Of a stretch of DNA of 64,000 nucleotides, positions 21,949 through 35,040 are shown one piece after another. The stretch covers positions 956,027 to 1,020,026 of the forward strand of contig NW_019775069.1 of the NCBI RefSeq assembly GCF_001039355.2, written 5' to 3'. The notes beneath the pieces were generated by a model. It was not told where the DNA came from and searched no databases. It worked only from the letters and a program-made list of their open reading frames with translations. Each line of letters starts with the position of its first letter. The stretch's first letter is position 1. This DNA comes from Lingula anatina (taxonomy: Eukaryota; Brachiopoda; Lingulata; Lingulida; Lingulidae). A program made the translations under genes and the position numbers.

Positions 21949-22953
21949 GTTGCAAACTCTGAAAAAAATGGAAAAAATACATAATTAATAAATAATACAT
22001 TTTCAAAGGCAATTTCGCAAGGAGTTCGAGAACCCGTAATCATACTGTATTACTAATGGCCAGGGCCCAGTTTTATAAAGGACATTTAGCACTAACCAGT
22101 GGATAAGTCTAACCAGTGGATAAATTCCCCTAACACCCATTAACTAAAAGATGGTTAAAATGTGTTTTATATACAGTCTTCTGACGGAAAACAGATAATT
22201 ACTGTAGTTAACTGGCCAGTACGGATTTAACTGGATTAAATAATTATTTAAAGGTCAGTTTGCTAACAGACTATTTAGGTCTGGTTAGAGTTAAACACTG
22301 GTTAGTGCTAAACGTCCTTTATAAAACTGGGCCCAGGCGCTTAAAAATTGACAAACTTGATTACCATACAGTATCATATCGACAGTCAACAGAACTCGCC
22401 ATAAATGCGAACTAGTTGAAGTTTGACATTAACTGAATATAACTCACTGAGGCACTTGCAGGAAGGGGTAGAAAGACTAGCAGTTTTTTTACTTACTCAA
22501 AATCAAGTTTTTAGGTTAATACACGTGTACAATACTACGAAGTGGGCGCTACAAATGAGAAAGTTACAGTACATTACATGTACTGTAGAACAATCGAGAT
22601 AAATTAATCGATGTCAAAAAACCATTTGCAATATGGTCTGAGCATTCTTACTATAAATGCCAACAGCTGTGCTTAAATTTTGTTCCCAAACCTAAAGCAA
22701 TGTCAAACATGTGTGTGTGTGTGTACCTTAAGTGATTTCCATGTATTTGTAGAGCCAAGTAGTGTTGGGAAACGAGGAAATGATATCTCCCCTTGCAGCC
22801 CCGCACTCATAATTTTATCCAATGAACAGCTAAGAAAATAGCGAGCGCTTTGTAATGTAAAGCTCATCTTTTGTTTCCGGTGTCTCAAAATTTAAGATGA
22901 AGAGTAACAACAATTTGTACCAAGAAAGCTGTAGTTAATCAATTGCACCAGGA
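21949..22953. promoter_or_regulatory. C6orf120 / STYX bidirectional intergenic region
   Basis: About 1 kb separates the two divergent start codons. A foldback element occupies 22065-22332. The last ~250 bp before STYX are less AT-rich (AGCGAGCGCTTTG and neighbours) and are the likeliest shared core promoter; the non-coding first exon of C6orf120 should also be here. No TATA box at a convincing place was found. Confidence 0.5.
22065..22332. mobile_element. foldback MITE with GGGCCCAGTTTTATAAAGGAC ends
   Basis: The first about 37 bases (GCCCAGTTTTATAAAGGAC, TTTAGCACTAACCAGTG) recur as an inverted repeat at the right end (CACTGGTTAGTGCTAAACG, TCCTTTATAAAACTGGGC) with one or two mismatches. CCAGG flanks both sides and may be the target duplication. 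The 268-bp element carries no coding capacity. Confidence 0.85.
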
Positions 22954-25900
22954 ATGATGATGGAAACGTCGCCTATGCCATCCTCTCTTCCAAGTACAGA
23001 TATGGTGAGCATCGTTTACAATTTCAGTTTGGCAAAATCACCCTGAATTGAAACAAATACATCACATTTCTCAATAACAATTTTCAGATTCAGATTTTGA
23101 TTTTGATTTTCGACGTTTATCAAAGATCAATTTTGACTAAAACATTAGGATATTTATTTTTGTTTTTTGTTCCTTTTTAGGGGGGGGGGGGTGAGTTGAA
23201 TTTCTCTTTTATTTCTTTTGCTGTAATATGTTGAAATGCTACATATATCCACGTAGGGCAGGATCGACTTTTTAGAATATCTGAAATTCCTTAATTCATT
23301 CATCTTGAAAATCTTTACTACTAAAGCCTTAGGCAGCTCTGATAACTTAAACAAAACCTTAGAAAATCCAAAGTTTTTGTAGAGTCAAAATTAAAAGGGC
23401 TTCCATTTTTATGTACAGACACAGATGTGTCTGTACATATTGCCATCACCTGCGTCTGTCGTCGCCGATGCCGNTTTCCTGACAAAATGGAAATCACTTT
23501 GCCCCCCCCCCCCAAAAAAAAAAAAAAAAAAAAAAAAAAAGAAAAAAAAAAGAAAGAAACAGACCACAGAAAAATCAGCTGGGCAAATGATGCAAAGTTA
23601 ATTTTAAAAAAAATTTAATATATTCTTATGATTGATGCTCTTTCCAAAAGTACCAAATAACATTTTTTGTTATGCCTTAAATTTACTAGGCAGTTTTACT
23701 AGATATAAGTAAATGCAAGGATGAGCTTGAAAATTAGTAGTAATTGGATTTTTTTTCAGATACTTTTTTGGAATATTTGCTCTATAGCTGCCAAACCATA
23801 CTTTTGTTTTACTTGAATTTATCAAGAGCCTTTGTTTGGTAAGTTTGTTCCTTAAATTGTGCTTTTTTTAATCTTTCAGAGGGATACAGATGATTGGCAA
23901 TACCAGATGAGATGGCAAATGCAGGTTAGTATGTTTTTCTATCACTAGAGTTGACACTGTGCTTTACAGATTGGGGGGAAAAATTAGGTCAAATTAACGT
24001 CCAAAATTTTTAATAAGGTACAGCTATAAAACCTCTTTCTACTGCCAGAGAGATTTTAAAAAATCAATTTTTTTTTATTTTTGTCATGAAAGAAACTGGC
24101 AATAATGATTTGTATACATTACTGGGCATTTACTCTTGTTTCATATATATCTTTAAGATTTATTTTTTCTACATTGGTAGTACTAGTGCAGTCAAAGACA
24201 TGCACGCACACACATGGTCATTTTTTTGAGTTTTTAAAAGAAGTTTTTTTTTGGTAATTAAAGATTCATATCAAGATTGATGGTAAATGTGATGCTAACT
24301 GCATTAAACAATTCCTTTTTGTTAAAATTATCATGACTATTTTATATGTTTTCAGGAAATTTTACCAGGCCTTTATTTAGGTCCATATGCAGTAGCAAAT
24401 AAATCTAGAGTAAGTACAGTCAGATTTAAAGCATTTTATCAAACAGACAAAAATTTGCACTAACTTTCCAAGTCCAAGACTAGTGCTTTTCTAGCTGGGG
24501 TGGTGAATCTTTACCCTCTGATTAAGGGCTTCTAAAATAGTGTACAAAATTAAAATATAGGTCCCAATGGGAACTCACCCAATCAACTTGTTTGCATCCG
24601 CTCCTACTCGCCCCTTAAATGGCGGCTCAGCAGCAGAAGATGATAATATTGTGGGTTAAGTGTAATTACTCAGATGGACATTTTGAGGCCATACTTGACT
24701 TGCATTTCCGAATATAGGCAGGGATGTGCGCTACTAAACACCCGAGGTGTGAAATCACCCCCACTGACAAATATAAAGGGTACATGTATGTCTGGATAGG
24801 AACACACTCAAGTTGATCACCTCAGATCCCACAGAGTCTGATACAAAATTTTTGTAACAGGCTACTAGTGGACCTGTGGATAGAGAGTTGAATATCTTAC
24901 ACTTAAATATTAGCTAGTATGACAGGAAGTATAAGCTGGTGTTAATGGAAGTATTCTATAACATGCAATGGGAGACTTGGATTTAAATTTAAAATTGATT
25001 TTATGTAGAGATGCATTTTGTATAAATTTGTATTTTTTTATTTTTTACTTCTATAGCTTGCAGTAGTGATTTATAGAGCTATGAGGCAGACAAGTATTCA
25101 GAATTTTCATGATTAGGTAGAATTTTATTGTTTTTCTGCAATGTAGTCTTCTCATTCATTTTGCAGGATTGAGACACCAAGTTTGTACACATGGCTTTGA
25201 AAAATGTTGGCATTATTTTACTTTGAACTTTGTGATATTATTGATGCAAAAGGAGTATCGACTTGTACCAATTTATTCTGACCAATAGATGAATTCATCT
25301 AACTTTGAACTTATTTTAAAAAAGGCCTCAAGATTTCCACAGCTAGTGTTGCATAAGGATTAGACAAACTTTTATGTTGTTTTTACATTGAAATATGTTG
25401 TCTGTATTTCAGCTCAACTACCTCAAAGAACATCAGATAACTCATGTTTTATGTATACGGCAGACCATTGAAGGAAAATGTATACGACCCAACTTTCCGG
25501 ATGACTTCAAGTAAGCAGTGTTATATTATTAAAGATGTTAATGATAGGATATTAAATATGAAAGTAAGTGATTAATTTTTGCATTTATTCTGAGTTGAGT
25601 AATGTTCAAATTACCTGTTTTACTGTTATTGTAGGTATATGGTGCTTGACATAAGTGATAGTGTGACAGAAAATATTATACAACACATACCGAAGGTAAG
25701 AGAAACTGACTTACTGTTTTATCTACGGAACTTTTGGTCGACCAACCAGCATATCTGTCTGTGTCATTTCAATTGGATGAGAGTAAATTTATTGATAAAA
25801 TTTCATTATTGCTATGGAGTATATATGGTTAAAAAAATTAAAAAATGGTTTATCTTTGCAGCCCTCAGGCTTCTAGCTGGTTTATAATATCAGCAATCAT

Positions 25901-27091
25901 TTTGTCCCTCTTTTAAGTTCAAGATAAATGCAAAGGAGGAAAATCATATTTTGTTACAAACAGCTGAGTGGTTGGTTTATATTCATGAAACTCCAGTCAG
26001 TTTCAACTTTGAATTTTAGGTTAATGAATTCCTTGATGAATGTTTAAGTAAGGGTGGCCGTGCTCTTGTCCATGGGAATGCTGGGATATCAAGAAGGTAT
26101 GCTTATATATAGCATAGATGCAAATGGGTTTTAAACATTAAAAAATATGTGCAAGCTATTTATATCATAGGTCATAATGAACATAGTTCTGCCATATGAA
26201 ATCACCATTGAGCATAGTAATTACGGTCACATGTCTCTTTCTAAAATCTTGATTTCGGCTTGCTGTTTTTTAATGAAAATAAAAGAATGAAGTTCTTGAG
26301 ATACAAATGATAATTCATTATCACAGATATATCAAGTGTCTCAAATAACTTGGATATAAAATAAATAAAAGATATAGAATATGTATCAGCCTGTACATTT
26401 TTTACCATGTTCTTTGTTTCTTTATTCAGTGCTGCATTTGTAGTAGCCTATGTTATGGAAAGATTTGGCTTGTCTTTCAGGTAAGCTTTTGACAGATTTG
26501 CTTTTGAAAATGAAGGAAATCTTACTCATGGAAAATTAAAAATTGAGTTCTTACCATGTAGTACTTTTATTCTTAACACAGAATTAAGACATTTTTGCAT
26601 AGATGTAGATCTCATGAGAAATTTACTGTGTATTTTTACACTTACATAGTTATGATATTATTTAAGGGATGCTTTTCGGCATGTACTGAGCAAGAGGTTC
26701 TGCATTAGTCTCAATGAAGGATTTATACAACAACTCAAGGTATCTTATATTACATGTACTTTCTTCATTGCCAAAGTAAGAAAGCTGACAATATATTCTG
26801 TTTACTTAAACTATTTATAGTAGATATTTGTTTTTAAAATAAATGTTTTATGAGTTTTATTTCCATATAAGCATACTCTTTTTATTTTTGTTCCCATCAT
26901 ATTGTTTATAATACATTATGGCTTTTTTCTAGGAATATGAGCCAATCTACAAGGCCCGATTGATCTTCCAGAATGGAGAACCATCTCCATCTTCCATCTC
27001 AGGACGGACTATGAATAAACGTAAATTTGTAGAGGACAGTGAAATGGACACAGATGATACAGATGACATGTACTCTGCAAGTGGTTCTTGA
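22954..27091 (+). CDS. STYX: STYX: serine/threonine/tyrosine-interacting pseudophosphatase
   Basis: Catalytically dead dual-specificity phosphatase that in mammals binds phosphoproteins and the F-box protein FBXW7. Nine exons join in phase into 222 aa (human 223): 22954-23004, 23880-23924, 24356-24409, 25413-25510, 25635-25695, 26020-26096, 26430-26480, 26667-26739, 26933-27091. Landmarks are WQYQMRWQMQEILPGLYLGP, HQITHVLCIRQTIEGKCIRP, FKYMVLDISDSVTENIIQ, ALVHGNAGISRSAAFVVAY and GFIQQLKEYEPIYKARL. The P-loop reads HGNAGISRS (residues 121-129): glycine 122 replaces the catalytic cysteine exactly as in human STYX, so the loss is ancestral and not a recent defect. Three consecutive ATGs open the frame. 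Several AATAAA motifs lie between 27.7 and 28.3 kb. Confidence 0.95.
23411..23438. repeat. perfect 28-bp inverted repeat
   Basis: ATGTACAGACACA and TGTGTCTGTACAT are exact reverse complements separated by GA, in STYX intron 1. The 12-mer GTGTCTGTACAT recurs at 57379-57390, immediately after a single N. Confidence 0.9.
23474..23474. other. single N (probable contig join)
   Basis: Isolated ambiguous base in STYX intron 1, 36 bases after the 28-bp inverted repeat and shortly before a C-run and A-run. Confidence 0.45.
23503..23553. repeat. poly-C then poly-A simple repeat
   Basis: About twelve C followed by about thirty A in STYX intron 1. It generates a spurious lysine-rich frame. Confidence 0.9.
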
Positions 27092-29024
27092 TAGGGGAAC
27101 AATAACCATGGCAACCCCACACAGGGTTCAATACAAAGTTGATCTCAGGAGGCTAGATTAAATCCACAATGTTAATAAAATTGTGCTCATTGAAGCTGAA
27201 GTGCCTATGTGATGGATAGGGAATGATTTTGTCTGCTCTGATTTGACTACACATGGACAGAGATACCTGACAGATTAGTAATGAGGAATTTCTACTCTGC
27301 AGATTATTTTCTTAAGCTTAGACATTAACTTTTGATGACTGAATATGTATCACTGCCATTAGTTTGTTCCATTAAGCTAATTGTAAGCCACTTTAACCTA
27401 CATTAAAAAAAATCCTATATTACCTTGGTGCCATTTCACACATTTAGTGTATGTGAGTTGTCTTTATTGCTTATTCTGGATAAGATAATGCTCTGAACTT
27501 GTTCCTTTACTGTCTTAACAAAATGTATCATTATCTAAAAGATAAGTTTGGTGTAATATATCCAGTCAAAAGTACTGGCAATCAAACTTATCATTATATA
27601 ATTATCAAGTGTTGATTAATTTCAAAGGATTTGGATTAGTTTCTTGTGTCATTATTAAATAGAAAAGGAAAAAAAAGAAAATCAGTTTAGTGCTTAAAAG
27701 ATCTCCCAAGTCAAATTATTGTTTTGGATTAAGAATTATATACCTGGAGAGAAATAAAAGTACCAGAATGAATATTAATAATCCATTATGCCCTCAGTTA
27801 AATATATGTATATATTCAGGACTTGAAAGTAAAAGTTTAGCAGGTTCAGATGATCTTGAACCAAGTTTATTTTTGATGGCAGCAGTGTTGAATTGAATGA
27901 CATACATAATTTTCTGTGTGTGTCAAGTGTGACATGAATATGGCAAATGATTTCTTATGCTTTTTGCTGATTTTTTAAACAGTTTTCATGCAGATACTCT
28001 AGTGTCCATACGGAATATTTCCAGAATTAACTGGCTATCTACTGAAGACGATGTTTATTGTATGTAGATTAGTTGGTAAAGCCTTATGTTGAAGGTGTAC
28101 AAGCACTTGTTTCATTTTATATATATGCATTAGATATAAAAAAGGTTTGTTATAGATTGTGATTTATAAGAGCTGTGAAATAAAAAAGACTAGAAGAAAT
28201 ATTATGTAGTTAGCAATAACAAATTTTAGTAGTATGCTAATTTTTAAGCATGAATGTGGATATTTTGAATTAAGGCTGTCTCTGATGTGTTTTGACAGGA
28301 TGTATTTTTGGAATAAATAATTATTGAAAATTGTTAGCACTACAACATTCTTACCTGCCCATTGTTTATTTGTAAATTGGTTGTCTGAAAAGACTAATTT
28401 ATACTGATTATATATAGGGGTGATTCCTTTGATTTTGTTATAGAGTGTGATTGTTGGATTTTTGGTAAATTCTGATTATTTGTCAAAGTTAAATTTTGTT
28501 TGTGTGTTTTGTCACAAGATTGTACGAAGTTGTAGAACTGCACGCCATATAGATGTAGGCACATTAAAATTGCAGGACAAAGATAGAAAAACACTTGAAA
28601 TACACCAGTCCTCAAATTTGAATTATGCATTATGAAGTTAATTTACCTTAAGTATAAAGAAATGTTTGAGAAGGTATTGCTATTTTGTTGTTGTTGTGAT
28701 ACATCTACATGTATATACATTCTCTAATGACAAATGCTTACACATGAATATCTATTCGGGTTCAGTTTTGCGGTTTTTTGGCATTGAAATAAAAAGTAGA
28801 TTTTTGAAAGAAACAAGGGTTCTGTCTTTCAGAGATTTGTGTAATAATTTTTTCTCTCACATTTTCTCTTTTAATTTCGGGTTGGTAAGTACGTGGCTGA
28901 CGTGCTAATGTTGATCAAAAGGATAGAGGTCTCTGTCTATCATCTTCTGATCAAGTTGATGTAGTAACCCGTGTTCTGTTTAATCGAAGAAGGGTGATTC
29001 CCATTACAGCACTTTAGCTTCAAG
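27092..29024. other. STYX 3' UTR and spacer before EIF4A3
   Basis: No coding exon recognised. AATAAA motifs at about 27755, 28179 and 28313 are candidate STYX polyadenylation signals. The last ~150 bp contain the EIF4A3 promoter and 5' UTR. Confidence 0.55.
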
Positions 29025-32000
29025 ATGGCGGCATCATCCCGGCGTGTTCTTTCTGATGATTTAAAAAATGTCGAGTTTGAAACGAGCGAAGATGTCGAAG
29101 TGGTACCTACGTTTGATTCCATGGGTCTCAGGGAAGATCTCATCAGAGGAATATATGCTTACGGTAATAAAACTACTACTAGGTTATGGTATTGTCATAA
29201 AATGCGCAGGAGTTGGAGCCTGTGTGCCTTTGTTTCTTTTTCACTTTATTTTACTAAACATTGGGTAAAGCATATAGTAAAGAGTTAGAGGACAATTGGA
29301 ATGAATAACGAATTTGAAAATGATTTTATTTTAAGGCATTTGTTTCTCTCCTTTAATGATATTTATGACAAGATGGCATATGTTGATACGAACTCAAAAG
29401 AACAAAACGTCTGTTCGACGTCGATACAGCATCGAGATTAAGGTGTAAGAGAATTTGAAAATTACTAGCAATGCCTGCTAAAATGGACATTTTGATAAAC
29501 CTTGTTAGATTATTGAAATCTTGCTTTCAAACAAATTTAATGGACAGTATAAAAAATCAGGAGTTTTAGTTTGTTTCATAACATATCATTCATATTTTCA
29601 TTTTGTTCCCTGATGCCAAGATACAGAGTCTTAAAGGCTGAATACTTTGGTATCATCTCTGTGGTTAGCCAGTATCAAGTTTTTGTCACTGCATATATGT
29701 GGTCTGAGGCAAATGTGCTTTTTAGACCAATTTATGAGGCTTGTGTTTAACTTTATATGAAAATAATGGTAGGAAACTCCTTCTCACAGCATCTTTTACA
29801 TAAAGTTGGACTCCCAAAAAATTGTTTTCAATCTGGCCCTTTTGGATGGCCTGTAACTGCAACCATGGGAAAAATGATATTTTGACTCTTCTAAAAGAAT
29901 TGTGATCTTACATTGAATCTGGCTTTTTTTTTGAGTGTATTATTGTGTACATGTGTAGCACTAAGAAGTTATCTTGTAGCATCAGTTATGCCCTTATTTT
30001 TTAGAAATTTGTGAAGTGAATCATGTCATTCCACTCTCTTCTGTAATTTGCAATGAGAGTAGATTTAGTGTTTTCACTCTTTATTCACAAGGGAGCTCCT
30101 TTATTTTTCTGTGGAGTTTGAATATTTGTTCTTAGAGGGTATTCATAAGCCTAAAGGGGTCATCTCTTTATGTCCCTGTACCATTACTTTCCTGCATCTT
30201 TGCATACATTGATACATATCACATTTTTACCAGTGGAGAGGATATTTTCGTGATAGTCTGAAATTTTTGTTAGTAAGAAACTTTATCAAGTGTATTTCTA
30301 TTATAGGTTTTGAAAAACCATCTGCAATTCAGCAGAGAGCAATTAAACCTGTCATAAAAGGAAGAGACATCATAGGCCAGTAAGTAATAGTTGTAGCAAT
30401 TTAGATATATTTTGTTGTATATCTTAATATATTTCATTTCATTGTTGAGAATTATTTTAGTAAAAAGATGAGTATGGACTACTAAGTCTATGCCATAAGG
30501 CTCAAATGTTGGCAAATGGCATGGATTTCCTTTTAGACAAACACATTTGGTTAAAAGGAGAGGTATTAGAAACGCAACCAAAAGCTGTTTATAATAAATC
30601 ATGGTGAGGCTATTTTGATAATTTTTCATATTGATTTTTTTTTTTGAAAAACTTTATTTTCCTATAATCTGTCTGTATCCTCCAGGGCCCAGTCTGGAAC
30701 AGGTAAAACTGCTACATTTTCCATAGGAATTCTTCAAACATTGGATACACAAGTGAGAGAAACACAGGCTTTGGTTCTGTCTCCAACCAGAGAACTTGCT
30801 GTCCAGATTCAGAAGGTACATTTTTCGTCAAGTGGCCTACTAATGCTTTCCTGATTTTTTTAATTCTGAGGAGGTGAATCCATTTACGTATTCCATTTTC
30901 TTTTTTTTTTCTGCAATTTTAAGAAAGCGTTACACATTTTTACAGAGGAGTTAATTTCTTTAACCTAGGTTATTCTGGCTTTGGGTGATTATATGAGTGT
31001 ACAGTGTCATGCGTGTATTGGAGGTACAAACATTGGTGAAGATATCCGCAAGCTAGACTATGGGCAGCATGTTGTATCTGGGACTCCTGGGAGAGTGTTT
31101 GGTAAGTTAACCTACATTTGCCTTGATGTTATGGTGTATAGTCAATTATAAGGGACAATGCTTAGATACAGTTATTAATGTTAAAATATGAAATAAGAAA
31201 TTTGTAATGTATATTTTATAGACATGATCAGAAGAAGAAATCTCCGAACACGCTCCATCAAAATGTTGGTATTGGATGAAGCTGATGAAATGTTGAACAA
31301 AGGTAAATTTTACTCTCTTCATATATAGCTGCAGTTGACTTCTTCCTTTTCTTATGCCTACATTCTTACTGAGGCTTAGTTTACTATTAATAAAATTCAA
31401 ATTTGATGGATCATAGTCAAGTCAAAGTGAATTTTTGTGGATTATGTACTTCTGTAAGGATTTGAAATGGCCTTTAGTGTTGTTTGTGTTCAAGTCACAA
31501 GTAGAAAATGAACTGGGGTGTTGAGTTATTTATTTTTGTTGTTTTAGGTTTCAAGGAACAGATCTATGATGTGTACCGCTACCTGCCCCCTGCTACACAG
31601 GTGGTGTTGTTCTCGGCCACTCTGCCTCATGAGATCTTAGAGATGACCAGCAAGTTTATGACTGACCCCATCCGCATCATTGTTAAACGGTCAGTATCAT
31701 TATTGCTTCATTGGCTTGTTTCTGTAATTGAGGCCATTTTATTTGAGAGGCAAGGGGAACCATTATGAAAGCATCAAATTGCTTCTGTCACTTCTGTTTT
31801 GTGTGTATTTGAAATGTGTTTTATGTTCTGAATGTTGGTTTTGTTTTCCAACCATGTTGTCAAGAACTGTTCATTTTTTAGACAATGTATAAGTAGGAAG
31901 ATATGCCAGGAAATGTAAACTAAAAATGTGGACATTTGAATATTCAAGTTTTTTATATTTGTTTAAAATATCTTGAAAATTTATTTTTAGTTGGTAAATG

Positions 32001-33610
32001 TGTGTTGAAGATTCAAAGAAAAAAAAAGACATGGATTTGTTTTTGCCCATTAAATCAGTTTTGTTTTTTTTTCTGTTTTCAGTGATGAGTTGACATTGGA
32101 AGGCATTAAGCAGTTCTTTGTGGCAGTGGAGAGAGAAGAATGGAAGTTTGATACACTCTGTGATTTGTATGACACACTCACTATTACACAAGCAGTTATT
32201 TTCTGTAATACTAAGAGGAAGGTTAGTGACAAAAATTTTTACTCATGTTAGATTATTTATTATTTTGGAGTACTCTTAATTTGTGCTGTTGCTTGCTAAA
32301 TAAGGTTATTTATATATTGCTGTTGATTCTAGTTCACTGTCATTACATTTCTTCTACATGAAAGTAATGTATAGATAGATACATCCTTTTCATTAAAATT
32401 ATTTTACCATGTCACATTAATTAGTAGAAAAATATAAAAATGACCAAAATAAAATAGTGTCCAAGTTAACATTTATTGTCATTACAGGTGGACTGGTTGA
32501 CTGAGAAAATGAGAGAAGCTAACTTTACAGTGTCCTCTATGCATGGTGACATGCCCCAGAAGGAGAGAGATGCCATCATGAAAGAGTTCAGATCAGGAGC
32601 AAGGTAGGTTTACAGGTGATATTGACTTAACGCTGGCTACTGTACATTTCGCTTTAGACAAACAGCTGTGAAAAATGATTGGATTCGGGTGAAGTTTGCT
32701 TTGTCAGTGTGAACCAACTTATCATACATCAGCAGATTGTAAGTAAAATTGTTTTTATTTATCTACGTCCTTTTTTTTTTTCTCTAGTCGTGTGCTGATC
32801 ACTACTGATGTGTGGGCCAGAGGTATTGATGTGCAGCAAGTGTCCCTGGTTATTAACTATGACCTACCAAACAACCGTGAGTTGTACATCCACAGGTATG
32901 TTTTATGTATGTCAGTACGACATAGAGCATCTTCATCATATGATGATCATTTCTGAATACCCAAGAGGTATTGGTATTATCAAATTAATTTTTTATGCTG
33001 AATTAGTCAAGATGATACGAAATTTTAATTTGTCAAGTAAAAGTTAATGAAATGAACTTTGAATTAAACCAGATTCATTCATTACAAATAGTGGTGCTTT
33101 CTCTCAGTTTTTGAAATGGCATTAGGCATGGCTTGTATTGTACTATGTTTTCACCCCTGTGTGTTGATGCAGTTTTAACTGTAAGAATATTAAAGGACTT
33201 TTGAGGTTAACACTAATAACCTATGATGCTTCAGGATTGGTCGATCAGGCAGATTTGGTAGAAAGGGTGTGGCCATCAACTTTGTCAAAAATGATGACAT
33301 TCGAATCCTTCGTGATATTGAACAGTACTATTCCACCCAGATTGATGAAATGCCGATGAATGGTAAATCTTTTGTACCCATCAGATTATTAGTTACTTTT
33401 ATGCAAATTTCACTTTTACAAATATTTTATATAGTTATATCCATACTTTCCAAAATATTTTGATTAAATCCATGCTAGCAGGAGTTTCCCTACCCATAGT
33501 AATGACTCTTGTGAGAAGTGTTAGTTTAGTTGATATTTTTGCACCTTATGGTTTACTGGTTCACTACTCATGTATTTATCTTTTACCTTTCAGTGGCTGA
33601 TTTGATCTAA
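29025..33610 (+). CDS. EIF4A3: eIF4A-III, DEAD-box RNA helicase of the exon junction complex
   Basis: ATP-dependent RNA clamp that anchors the exon junction complex with MAGOH, Y14 and CASC3 on spliced mRNA in the nucleus. Eleven exons join in phase into 401 aa (human 411): 29025-29163, 30307-30379, 30686-30815, 30969-31101, 31222-31302, 31548-31689, 32083-32221, 32488-32603, 32788-32895, 33235-33362, 33594-33610. Helicase motifs are complete: Q-motif FEKPSAIQQ (48-56), motif I AQSGTGKT (72-79), PTRELA, DEAD (177-180), SAT (208-210) and HRIGRSGR (353-360). The N-terminal [20 protein letters not shown] and C-terminal [18 protein letters not shown] are specific to eIF4A3 rather than eIF4A1/2. 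The 3' UTR has AATAAA at 34085 and 34100. Confidence 0.97.
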
Positions 33611-35040
33611 AGAGGACATTTTATGGACAGTGCTGTGAAAAACACTTGTACAGATTGATAGATGAATAGAGACATTTTATAAAGTACTTGCAGTACATTT
33701 ATATTTTTTTTTTGGGAACGATTGGAAAAAAAGACTTCATTTACAGAGCATAAGCAAGGAATAGTATAGAAAATATGGAATAAGGTCTTGATTTAGTTGA
33801 CTTTCAGTTTTATGTCAAAGGTGTATATAGATGACTCGATTATGACAAAACAAGAAGCTTTGAGGAAACTTTTTACCAGAAGGCTTCTTTTTGTTTTTAT
33901 TAGAATATTTTATTTGCCAAAGTTTCTGTAAAAAAAATAAAGTAGTAGTTTTAAGATGGGAGAGAAATGAACTAAACACTGATACCAGCCGCTGCAAGAA
34001 TAATTTTTTCAAAAGTTTTTCTGAAGGTCAGAAACCACAAGTAAAATTATTATCTGAAATATTCTGTAGTATCATTTGATTGTAAATAAAATTTTGTACA
34101 ATAAAAGGCAAGGAAAGTATGAGAGATTTTTACATTAAATGTTTTGCAATTTATTAGTGCAATTTCTTATTGAGAATGGAATACAACTTCTGCAATTTGT
34201 CACTGAAAAGGAAATGTGACCAATTTTTGTCAACACATTTAATACATTACTCTCGAATGCAAACTGATTTGATAAGTTTCATTTACAAAACACAACACTT
34301 TCAACTTTTTTCATTCATAGGTATTTATTGCAATATCAGAAATACCCCCACAAATTGCAATTATTCTCATATGTAAAAAAGAGCACCACATAATATATAT
34401 TCCTATCAGGAAATAGGTAAGAAGCCCACAAAAGATGTTTTATTGCAGTAAAATATCACAGCAAGTGTTTAAATTCTCTGAAGTGAATGATATCTTATAA
34501 GATTGATATTATTTTAAAACACTTGTGTAAAAGAAAATTAAGTTTTGTCACTAAAAAAGTACTATCAATAATCTATCATACAGGATATATAGCTTATGAT
34601 TTTTTGAAGATATTCTGATTAAATGGCACCCACTAAAATATGTGCATCCAAAAATAACTGGAATTATCAACTTTGCAAATGTAAATGCATCATAAAACAA
34701 ATTTAGGACAGTAAGTGTTAATGGCCTCCAATTTTTGCCCTGAAAAACATTTTTGGCATTAAAATGTCAACAGGCAGTGAACTACAGCAAATACAACCAC
34801 TAAGGGCGTATTCCCAGACATTTAGATCGATCTATCCCCGTGGGGAGTCTCACTAGATTACTGTCAGATAATTCGGCTTAAATGTCCGTCCCGCCTACTA
34901 CAAGCTGTAAGGGGGTAATCAACTTTCGTGCCCGCTCAGCTGACAGCTATTTAGCGTGAACCCCCAGGGAGTTAGGTCGATCTAGTTTGGATCGATCTAA
35001 TCTCTGGGAATGGGGTCTTAGTCAAGGACCGATATCACAA
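33611..35040. other. convergent 3' region between EIF4A3 and L2HGDH
   Basis: Carries the 3' UTRs of both genes and one palindromic transposon (34804-35017). The EIF4A3 transcript probably ends shortly after the paired AATAAA at 34085-34105. No other gene seen. Confidence 0.6.
34804..35017. mobile_element. palindromic AGATCGATCT element, copy 4, in the L2HGDH 3' UTR
   Basis: A nearly intact copy of about 214 bp: GGGCGTATTCCCAGACATTT at one end, AATCTCTGGGAATGGGGTC at the other, with TAAG and TTAG outside. Both arms and the core GTAAGGGGGTAATCAAC are present. It lies 23 bases beyond the L2HGDH stop codon, so the mature 3' UTR should fold into a long hairpin unless polyadenylation occurs first. 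Confidence 0.85.

Noticed and set aside
24540-24900. Less AT-rich block in a STYX intron as a possible SINE or processed gene fragment
   Set aside because: No A/B boxes, no poly-A tail and no homology recognised.
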